DNA from: Oleispirillum sp963668495
GTDB lineage: Bacteria; Pseudomonadota; Alphaproteobacteria; Rhodospirillales; Rhodospirillaceae
Direction: 5' to 3'
Assembly: GCA_963668495.1 (NCBI GenBank)
Contig: OY764545.1
Coordinates: forward strand, 2,666,001 to 2,730,000
DNA: 64,000 bases
The notes under the pieces are model-generated. The model was not told where the DNA came from. It saw only the letters and a list, made by a program, of their open reading frames with translations, and did not search any database. Every line of letters starts with the position of its first letter. Positions within the stretch are counted from its first letter, which is position 1. The translations under genes were made by a program, and so were the position numbers. Shown here one piece after another: positions 27,996 to 34,056 of this stretch.

Positions 27996-28781
27996 TTAGT
28001 TTTGTTGCGCAGCATATGCAGAAAGCTCAAGCGCTTGCCGTTGATTTAGTCCATCAACATAATTAATGACTGCATTTACAGCATTATCGCTTTCATACTC
28101 ACGTAAAGCATTTCTAAAATCATCCATTCGTTCGTCTAAAACAGTAATAGCACCGTGAGACAACATCACATTAAACACTTTAGCAGAAGCAGCTGGTGGC
28201 TGCATTTTGGCTGCATTCATCTCATAAGGCCGACTTTCCATTACCTCTAGCAATTCAGCATAAATACGTTCGAGGGATACTCTGCCTGACGTCTTACAGG
28301 AAAGAATGATGTCATCCATATAGACAGTCACAGTTAAAGCGGACCCCAATGCTCTTCGGATTACCGACCCAAGTTTAGATCTTTCGAGACACAATGATGC
28401 TAATAACGCAGACTGAACAAAACCATGCGGTATAAACCTGCGTTCTCCCAAATCGAAATGCTTTACTGTGCTGTTGGTGGCAATATCAAGCGCATCAGTA
28501 AAATTAAAGCCGATCTTTACTAATGCTTTTACCAGCATAGATCTTGTCGTGCTTTGAAAGAATGATTTGATATCAGCAACAGCAAAGAAATCACTTTCTA
28601 GATGGTCATGGAGTGCTTTGACATGACCTCCTTCTTGAAAATGATAGAAATGAGCTGGAGGATACCACTTCTGCAAAACTCTACACAAGATATCGCGCCC
28701 CAACTCCCTGCCTGCATCTGTAGTCGGAAAAACCCAGACACCAGGCTTAAGCTCATAAGGCGTTTTGTAACGATCTATCAT
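27996..28781 (-). CDS. small reverse transcriptase, retron or unknown-group type
   Basis: About 261 residues from the ATG at 28781; a TTG at 28817 is possible. It has the RT core: an R-like segment FQEGGHVKA (about 48-56), motif A with catalytic Asp in VADIKSFF (about 68-75), a motif B-like PHGFVQSALLASL (about 118-130) and the YMDD box (about 154-157), then a short thumb. It lacks the usual retron VTG thumb motif and a clear NAxxH, and is shorter than typical retron RTs (about 300 or more). It starts inside the upstream small ORF, so translation is coupled. It would copy a structured RNA into DNA; defence against phage is the common role for such genes. Confidence 0.85.
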   Translation of the reverse strand: MIDRYKTPYELKPGVWVFPTTDAGRELGRDILCRVLQKWYPPAHFYHFQEGGHVKALHDHLESDFFAVADIKSFFQSTTRSMLVKALVKIGFNFTDALDIATNSTVKHFDLGERRFIPHGFVQSALLASLCLERSKLGSVIRRALGSALTVTVYMDDIILSCKTSGRVSLERIYAELLEVMESRPYEMNAAKMQPPAASAKVFNVMLSHGAITVLDERMDDFRNALREYESDNAVNAVINYVDGLNQRQALELSAYAAQQN

Positions 28782-28908
28782 GGTAAACATTTCGCATGTA
28801 GTTAGTAGCCTGATCAATCACCTTCAAAATCCAGTAGGCCAGTTTCATTAAACTGGTCACCACTCGAAGAAGCTTCATGACCGAGCCGATTGTTTTTTCT
28901 TTAAACAT
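28753..28908 (-). CDS. 51-aa hydrophobic small protein overlapping the RT gene
   Basis: The ATG at 28908 has AAGGAG ten bases upstream. The product is basic and hydrophobic, with a segment SVMKLLRVVTSLMKLAYWIL that could be a membrane or amphipathic helix. Its end overlaps the reverse transcriptase start by 29 bases in another frame. Position between the RNA region and RT suggests an effector or accessory protein of the same system; it could instead be a leader peptide for coupling. Confidence 0.55.
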   Translation of the reverse strand: MFKEKTIGSVMKLLRVVTSLMKLAYWILKVIDQATNYMRNVYHDRSLQNAL

Positions 28909-28928
28909 ATCATAGGCACTCCTTACTT

Positions 28929-29091
28929 GTTTCTGGCGGCCCAACGCGAAGCGTTCTTTTGGCTATCTAACCAACAAATTGAATAGCAATTGCTATCCAA
29001 GAGTAACCATAGCTAATCCAAAATTATCCAAGGCTAAGCCTAGGTTAATCTTAAGTTAAGCCATAGTTGACGGAGTCCTATCGCCAGAAAC
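28929..29091 (-). ncRNA. candidate msr-msd-like noncoding RNA upstream of RT
   Basis: The minus-strand transcript begins with GTTTCTGGCG (29091-29082) and ends with its perfect complement CGCCAGAAAC (28938-28929), 143 bases apart. Between them are several hairpins: a nine-pair stem around the palindrome ATAGCAATTGCTAT (28979-29000), AACGC-TTC-GCGTT near the 3' end, and AGGC-TTA-GCCT near the 5' part. A retron primer-template RNA has just this order: a1 repeat, hairpins, a2 repeat, then RT gene. A promoter ends at its 5' edge. Confidence 0.6.
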
Positions 29092-29092
29092 T

Positions 29093-29127
29093 AAAAGTAA
29101 AATAACCCAAAACCAAAACCAGCTCAA
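29093..29127 (-). promoter_or_regulatory. promoter for the RT-element RNA
   Basis: On the minus strand, -35 TTGAGC (29127-29122), a 16-base spacer and -10 TTATTT (29105-29100) place the start near 29093, next to the first base of the a1-like repeat. Confidence 0.5.
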
Positions 29128-29159
29128 GCTGCGTAATGGATCACACTACATTTAATGAG

Positions 29160-29278
29160 GCTGAACGTCCTGAGGACTAATAACAAAAGGGAAAGATGAG
29201 CCTCGCCTCTTGAGGAGGCTCAGACAACCCAGCCCTAACAAAAATCATAACCACGGACTCTTAGTCCGTGATTTTTTT
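29160..29278 (+). ncRNA. candidate plus-strand small RNA with intrinsic terminator
   Basis: Two hairpins, GTCC-TGA-GGAC (29167-29177) and GAGCCTC/GAGGCTC (29198-29221), are followed by a perfect terminator CACGGACT-CTT-AGTCCGTG with T7 (29252-29278). No plus-strand ORF precedes it. A possible -35 TTGACG is at 29067. The RNA itself is inferred. Confidence 0.4.
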
Positions 29279-29311
29279 AAAGTTTTTAGGGGGGGGGAAT
29301 TCGGCTCTAAC

Positions 29312-29340
29312 TGTAAAACGAGTCGCCAAAAGTGTAAAAC
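29312..29340. repeat. arm-type motif pair, right end of small element
   Basis: Two exact TGTAAAAC copies at 29312-29319 and 29333-29340, 67 bases from the second tRNA-Phe fragment. They are probable integrase arm sites. Confidence 0.55.
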
Positions 29341-29406
29341 TTTTCGCGGCTAGCATTTAAGCTGCAAAATAAAAGGCTAATGATTTCAAGGAATTACAGA
29401 AAAAAA

Positions 29407-29452
29407 TGGTGCCCGGGGGCGGATTCGAACCACCGACACACGGATTTTCAAT
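29407..29452 (-). repeat. attachment-site copy 2: 3' fragment of tRNA-Phe
   Basis: The second copy of the tRNA-Phe 3' part, differing from the first at one position in the T loop. It forms the junction between the small element and the prophage. It too lacks the 5' half of a tRNA, so an intact gene should lie at the far right end of the prophage. Confidence 0.9.
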
Positions 29453-29496
29453 CTGCATCTTTTCTTTTAGAAACAACACATTAGAATTTCAAGAAC

Positions 29497-29545
29497 TGTA
29501 AAACCCCGCACGAGAAATCAATGACTTACAGGCAAAATGTAAAAC
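29497..29545. repeat. arm-type motif pair, left end of prophage
   Basis: TGTAAAAC at 29497-29504 and 29538-29545, with the same spacing (41 bases) and almost the same distance from the core (45 against 44 bases) as the pair in the small element. Confidence 0.6.
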
Positions 29546-29812
29546 ATTTATGCGCCACCAATCGCGCCCACTAAGTGCAAGTTATGATGGTTGCGGGGGC
29601 CAGATTTAATCACTTTGATAACTCACCATCGCTCATGGTAATACTCTAGAGTGAAAAACACATCCTAAGCGTGTCGTACTAAAATCATGAGCACTAACCA
29701 AGAAATTTAGCCCGCACTAAGACTTATCCAATCCATGCTCTGCAGCAACATCTACAACCACATAGAAATCCGGTGGTGGTGGTGTGTGTGAGGGGGGGGG
29801 GAATACATAACA
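29546..29812. promoter_or_regulatory. untranslated region with G10 tract before the DUF4238 gene
   Basis: This AT-rich stretch carries the probable promoter of the next gene. A GGTGGTGGTGGTGTGTGTG run leads into ten G (29792-29801), which end 11 bases before the ATG and may serve as an unusual ribosome binding site. Such a tract can change length by slippage. Confidence 0.45.
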
Positions 29813-30754
29813 ATGTCATCACACCAAATAGCGAAGAACCAACATTATGTGTGGAGATTCTATCTAGAAGCATGGGCAGAGAGTGGCAACTTCTCCTGCT
29901 ACTTCCAAGACAGACAAGTTGTCACCAGAACACAACCAAAATCAATAGCGGCCCAGCGATATTTCTACGAAATCCCACGCCTCAGCGAAGATGATCTAAT
30001 TTTTTTACGCTTATTTAATAGCTTCATCAAGGACCGACGCCTCAGAAAGCTGAATGATGAATTCATCAGCAACACACAGAGAGCGTTTAAAATCCAAGAC
30101 CATACAAGAAAAAGAGTACTAAAGAACAAAACACCTTCACCAGACAAGAGAGGAGACCAACAATTTCAGAGAGAATTACTGGAGAATTTCCATAGCAGAA
30201 TTGAACATGATAATATGGAAAACCTAAAATCTTTAAGAGAGGGCGACTCAAGTTTTTACGCTATAACTGATCGCCGCATAAAATTTATTCATTTTCTTTG
30301 CATACAATATTTTAGGACTGCAAACATGCAAAGAAGAATGGGCAATATGCCTTCCATTGTTTGCGGCCACGATCCGAAAAGAACGGCAAATATATTCAAT
30401 ATAATTCTAGCACACAATACAGCTGCCAGCTTGATAGCAGATCACTCTTATTATAAGATTTCCATCTTAGAAAATCACACAACCACGCCATTTATTACGA
30501 GCGATCAACCTGTTATAAATCTTTTTGATTGCCATAAGAGTAATGACATCTGTTTCTATTACCCCATAAAGCCTGACATAGCCCTAATATTTTCAACAGA
30601 AACAAAGAATACGAACCCGACAATCTATGAAATAGAAACATTAAATTGCATTCTATATAATAAATCACACAATCAACTATTCTCAAACAATACAGAATAT
30701 TTGAAAGAACTGGTTAGAAGAGACAAAAATATGTTTTCTAATCTGACATTTTAA
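29813..30754 (+). CDS. DUF4238 domain protein, prophage cargo
   Basis: A 313-residue protein with the DUF4238 start motif (KNQHYVWRFYLEAWA, about residues 8-22) and later segments typical of the family (TPFITSDQPV, about residue 222; FYYPIKPDIALIF, about 244). The family function is not established; relatives occur in phages and near defence genes. Its base composition is much more AT-rich than the phage structural genes. It faces the opposite way to the lysis module, at the prophage end, where lysogenic conversion genes usually sit. The stop is followed by a convergent terminator. Confidence 0.75.
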   Translation: MSSHQIAKNQHYVWRFYLEAWAESGNFSCYFQDRQVVTRTQPKSIAAQRYFYEIPRLSEDDLIFLRLFNSFIKDRRLRKLNDEFISNTQRAFKIQDHTRKRVLKNKTPSPDKRGDQQFQRELLENFHSRIEHDNMENLKSLREGDSSFYAITDRRIKFIHFLCIQYFRTANMQRRMGNMPSIVCGHDPKRTANIFNIILAHNTAASLIADHSYYKISILENHTTTPFITSDQPVINLFDCHKSNDICFYYPIKPDIALIFSTETKNTNPTIYEIETLNCILYNKSHNQLFSNNTEYLKELVRRDKNMFSNLTF

Positions 30755-30765
30755 AACATAGCCAG

Positions 30766-30795
30766 AAGCCCCGCCATCCTAAGACAGCGGGGCTT
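30766..30795. terminator. hairpin between convergent cargo and lysis genes
   Basis: The perfect nine-pair stem AAGCCCCGC/GCGGGGCTT with a 12-base loop lies 12 bases after the cargo gene stop and before the last late gene. Neither side has a long T run. Confidence 0.65.
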
Positions 30796-30811
30796 ACCTT
30801 ACACAAACAGT

Positions 30812-31027
30812 TTACAGGACCACGACCCAATCGACAGCAAGGATATCTACTTGCGCCGGGGACCATGTACCAATCTCACCATCACGACACAGCATCAAAC
30901 GAGTTTGCTTGCCGCCACCATACCCAGCAATTACGCGGGCGGTGACATAGCCACCGGACGCCCACGCCTGACGGGACATCCGCACACCATCAAGCATCCC
31001 GGTTAAGGCCACCGAAAAACCAAACAT
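30812..31027 (-). CDS. DUF2829 protein, Tad2-like
   Basis: A 71-residue protein that matches the DUF2829 layout: an N-terminal F..AL..(M)LDG..(M)SR..W segment, a central loop, and the C-terminal TWSPAQVDILAVDWVVV. Known DUF2829 members include Tad2, a phage protein that binds the signalling nucleotide of Thoeris defence. Whether this one does so is inference. The start was set at the ATG overlapping the upstream holin stop (TGATG), which indicates translational coupling. It is the last gene of the late operon. Confidence 0.7.
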   Translation of the reverse strand: MFGFSVALTGMLDGVRMSRQAWASGGYVTARVIAGYGGGKQTRLMLCRDGEIGTWSPAQVDILAVDWVVVL

Positions 31028-31566
31028 CACACACGCCCCAGGGGCGAAGGCGTTGGTTGCATCCGTGCGAGCAGCTCGTTCTTCCGCTCCGACCCATCAG
31101 AACTGCCAAAGTAAAAGGCACCGATTTGCGTGACCAAAGTACCCAATGACCCGATCATAATCAAAAATGCGTCCTTGGCTCCATCCGGCAAATCCACGAA
31201 AGCCATAATGCCAAGGGTGGCAAAAAAACCACACAGCGAGAACAACGCGACAACCGCAGGCATACGTGACTTAGTAGCCGTCTGCATATCCCGCGCACTG
31301 GCCCGATCCTGTACGGCAAGGCGTTGCAGATCAACACCCAACTCTGCAATCCGCTTCGAATAATCCAACTCCGCTTGCTTGATTTTTGCCAAAGTCTCCG
31401 GGTCCGCAGAGGCTATTGCTTTCACAATATCCTGCTCGCTGGCATTCTCGCCCAGCCCCAACGCATTTGTTAGCAACGAAACCGCACCACCAACCAGCGG
31501 GCCACCAAGGGCAGTGGCTATTGTGGGGGCAACACTGCCAATCACCCCCTTTAATTCTTGCCACAT
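31027..31566 (-). CDS. holin, GTA-type with three membrane segments
   Basis: A 179-residue protein like the GTA_holin_3TM family: a Gly/Ala-rich amphipathic start (APTIATALGGPLVGGAVSLL), a helical charged middle (about 50-105) and two C-terminal membrane segments (VVALFSLCGFFATLGIMAF and FLIMIGSLGTLVTQIGAFYF). It would permeabilise the inner membrane for lysis. It overlaps both neighbours (TAATG upstream, TGATG downstream). Confidence 0.82.
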   Translation of the reverse strand: MWQELKGVIGSVAPTIATALGGPLVGGAVSLLTNALGLGENASEQDIVKAIASADPETLAKIKQAELDYSKRIAELGVDLQRLAVQDRASARDMQTATKSRMPAVVALFSLCGFFATLGIMAFVDLPDGAKDAFLIMIGSLGTLVTQIGAFYFGSSDGSERKNELLARMQPTPSPLGRV

Positions 31567-32021
31567 TACGCAGCCTCCCCCCTATCTCGATCAACGATTT
31601 CGACGCGCAAGTCTCCGTGCTGCGCAGCCTCCATCACCAACGGGTAAAATTTGCGGTAAGCATTCCGGGATGCCCCACCAAAGCCACGCGAAATATCCAA
31701 TGTATCCGCCACAAGCAAACAGCCCTCCGTATGTTCTGCCGTATTGCCCGTGTGGAAATATACCCACTCAAACCCCGGCACAGACTGCAAGTGCAGCATC
31801 CCTTTGTGCATATCTGGGTAACGGCTGGCATAGTCCTGCGTCATGCCGCCAGCGTTACGTAACAGCACATCATAGCACCCTGCCGGGATGCGGGTTTTTT
31901 CGGCAACCTTTTGCTCACGGTAAGTATCCTCTACCGTGAAACATAGAAACTCCCCATCCACAAACAGCAGACCCATTGTTGTGGTCCCATCATCTGCAAA
32001 GCGCTCTACCCTGATAAGCAT
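31566..32021 (-). CDS. DUF5675 protein, candidate endolysin
   Basis: About 151 residues matching DUF5675: LIRVERF...TMGLLFVDG...CFTVED, then KTRIPAGCYDV, MLHLQSVPGFEWVYFHTGNTAEHTEGC and a C-terminal YPLV. The arrangement resembles L,D-type cell-wall enzymes (conserved His and Cys in HTGN...EGC). It lies between two holin genes, where the lysin is expected. The ATG at 32021 has GGGGGAAAG upstream and overlaps the preceding stop. Confidence 0.7.
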   Translation of the reverse strand: MLIRVERFADDGTTTMGLLFVDGEFLCFTVEDTYREQKVAEKTRIPAGCYDVLLRNAGGMTQDYASRYPDMHKGMLHLQSVPGFEWVYFHTGNTAEHTEGCLLVADTLDISRGFGGASRNAYRKFYPLVMEAAQHGDLRVEIVDRDRGEAA

Positions 32022-32371
32022 CACTTTCCCCCTGTTTGATTACTTGCTTTAACGCCCGAAACCTTGGTGGCGAATTGCCCCAAGAAAACCTCAAGCCCAC
32101 GCGGCCCCAGCCATCCGGCAAACGCCGCCAGCCCCATTGCCACCGTGAAAGACAACTCCCAATACTCAGCAACTGCACAAGCAATAACTGCGCTAAAAAA
32201 TGTTGTCGGAATCTCCACCAACAAATCCCACGTAAAAAATCGCCGCCGACCACTGCGTACCAACTGGCAGCGGTAAAGCAGACGCCCAAGAAAGGCCATT
32301 GGGAACAATCCCGCCGCGCCCAAACACGCACTCTTAAAAGCCTCTGGAAGTTCTGGAAAATGCGAAAACAC
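32021..32371 (-). CDS. second holin-like membrane protein, LydA type
   Basis: About 116 residues from a GTG at 32371 with GGGAGG six bases upstream; the open frame upstream of it is not holin-like. Segments FPELPEAFKSA, a first membrane part with LFPMAFLGRLLY, and a second part (IPTTFFSAVIACAVAEYW; FTVAMGLAAFAGWLG) match phage holins of the LydA family. With the three-segment holin it gives two membrane proteins around the lysin gene. Confidence 0.75.
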   Translation of the reverse strand: MFSHFPELPEAFKSACLGAAGLFPMAFLGRLLYRCQLVRSGRRRFFTWDLLVEIPTTFFSAVIACAVAEYWELSFTVAMGLAAFAGWLGPRGLEVFLGQFATKVSGVKASNQTGGK

Positions 32372-32556
32372 TGGACCCTCCCGCCAAATATACGCACAAA
32401 AAAACCGCCCAAATGGACGGCTAAGAAAACAAATGTTTGGAACTACTATGCTCACAAATTCGACAGATCACAGACCTCGCACGACTTGGACAACAGAGGC
32501 TTCGGACTGCGGCCAAGAATTTTTTCCCGTCAGGCAAATTGTCATGCGATGGCCCC

Positions 32557-34056
32557 TCACTGGTATGCGTAGATTGTTGTGTTTGCAGACAGCGCAGTAA
32601 TCTGCAGAGTTAGCGACGCCACAGTTGGGATTATAATGCACGACGGAGGCGTCCTATCTGACGCAGCAGCTGAGCTAGCTTGCAGCGCAAACAAACCTGC
32701 GCCGTTGGTCTGGCCTACTGGGCTTCCTGCGGATACGTAAAAATACGCATAAAGACTGCTAGCTGTGTCGCTCCCTAACCCGATATATACAGGCTTATAA
32801 GGAGTTAGACCTACGACACCCCAAGTGCCATCAGTGGCCCGCGTGCTTTTTACCGCCACCGTGCCGTCATACGCATTAGTTTGCAAATTACCAATCGCCG
32901 CAGCGTTTGCAGCAACGTCCTGCACAACTTGGCCCATCTCAACCTGCGCCTGATTGGTCACAGTATTGTATGCTTTAATGATTGGGATGTACCGGGTGGA
33001 TTTCGGGCGGTTTTCGTCCGCCGTCGGTACGATCCGGCTTGCATCAAACATATACTTGATCGTATCTGTGCCCCCGCTACCCGGTCCAAGATCATCAACT
33101 TTGATGGCGGTAAATGCACCTGCTACCTCAGCGGCTAAGTCATTATAAGCGTGGAACGCCCCGGTAATATTACGGATCGCATCAGACTGCCGATAGCCGA
33201 CAAAACCACTGTCGGGGTCAGTTGCACGGATAAAGGACTCATAACTCACAAGGTCAGGCAGCCTGAATGTGGTTGCCTCGTCACCACGCGAGAACCGCCC
33301 ACGTTGCATTGGGTCTGCCTGCCAGTTAGCCTCACTAACGGAAATACCCGATGCCTGCACATGTGCCCATAGGTCAGGATGGGTTGCACGATTTAACTGT
33401 GCGCCATCCAAAACAAACCAGCCATTTGGGGGCCACCGACCCGCGAACCATGTAACCGTACCAATCGGGGTTGCATCACTCGTACCTGCGTTATTTGCAA
33501 CAGACACCCAATTGTCCGGCGACGTGTCTATATCCGCAGAGATACAAGCCGTGTCGCCCTTGGCGGCCAACACTAATGCATCGGTTACACCATCCCGAGT
33601 ATCAGTACCCTGAGGCACCACATTCACAAGGTTTGGTGATGCATCTGCCTTTTGGACTTCCACATTCCACGGTTCGCCAACATCCGCGATAACCGGCAAT
33701 GTCAACGTAACTGCACCCCCCGATGCATCCACAACCAGCAATGCATTTTTATGCGTGGCACCCAACATTGCATCCGCTGTAATCGCAATCACGGAACGCC
33801 CCTCACCAACAGGCATCCACGCACCAGTTGACGGGTTGATTGCCCCCTTCAAAATATCATGCACGCCATCAAACTGGTACAAGCGCCAAAGCGTAGCACT
33901 GACCTCATAAATCCAATCCGCCCCGGCGGGCAGCCAAGCCGGACGCGCACCATCAGCGGAACGGGGCTTGCCGTACAACGCCTGCAAATGCTCATTGAGC
34001 TTAGGCAAAAAGGAAACACCAGCCTGATCGCTAATAATATGAGACGATATCGTCAT
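32557..34056 (-). CDS. phage tail protein with tail-collar-like domain
   Basis: A 499-residue protein. Residues about 195-290 (TVTWFAGRWPPNGWFVLDGAQLNRA, then RGRFSRGDEATTFRLPDL) match the phage tail collar domain, and RYIPIIKAYN follows. The C-terminal 120 residues are beta-rich and may face the host. It lies next to the tail tip protein and is probably a fibre or baseplate component that binds the cell surface. Confidence 0.82.
   Translation of the reverse strand: MTISSHIISDQAGVSFLPKLNEHLQALYGKPRSADGARPAWLPAGADWIYEVSATLWRLYQFDGVHDILKGAINPSTGAWMPVGEGRSVIAITADAMLGATHKNALLVVDASGGAVTLTLPVIADVGEPWNVEVQKADASPNLVNVVPQGTDTRDGVTDALVLAAKGDTACISADIDTSPDNWVSVANNAGTSDATPIGTVTWFAGRWPPNGWFVLDGAQLNRATHPDLWAHVQASGISVSEANWQADPMQRGRFSRGDEATTFRLPDLVSYESFIRATDPDSGFVGYRQSDAIRNITGAFHAYNDLAAEVAGAFTAIKVDDLGPGSGGTDTIKYMFDASRIVPTADENRPKSTRYIPIIKAYNTVTNQAQVEMGQVVQDVAANAAAIGNLQTNAYDGTVAVKSTRATDGTWGVVGLTPYKPVYIGLGSDTASSLYAYFYVSAGSPVGQTNGAGLFALQASSAAASDRTPPSCIIIPTVASLTLQITALSANTTIYAYQ

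Larger units (their letters stand above)
27836..29406. mobile_element. 1.57-kb integrase-less element with reverse transcriptase payload
   Basis: The segment lies between two direct 46-bp tRNA-Phe fragments. Its left end has TGCAAAAC (27925) and TGTAAAAC (27966), 41 bases apart; its right end has TGTAAAAC at 29312 and 29333. The adjacent prophage's left end has TGTAAAAC at 29497 and 29538, also 41 bases apart and at nearly the same distance from the core. It encodes only the reverse transcriptase, a small ORF and RNA structures, and has no recombinase. I infer a satellite moved in trans by a prophage integrase; a deletion remnant is the alternative. Confidence 0.65.

Noticed and set aside
29160..29221. 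Hammerhead-type ribozyme (CTGAGGA and GAAA segments)
   Set aside because: The core CTGATGA is absent and the flanking stems do not fit a three-way junction.
27836..29452. Two functional tRNA-Phe genes
   Set aside because: Both copies begin at the anticodon loop; the acceptor 5' strand, D arm and 5' anticodon stem are missing. They are attachment-site fragments.
29773..29994. ORF through the G10 tract (73 codons)
   Set aside because: It is in another frame than the DUF4238 gene, begins in simple-sequence GT/GG repeats and ends inside the DUF4238 gene without recognisable features.
27996..34056. Diversity-generating retroelement (RT plus variable tail protein)
   Set aside because: No template or variable repeat pair is visible between the RT locus and the tail-collar gene, no Avd-like gene is present, and the RT lies outside the prophage border.
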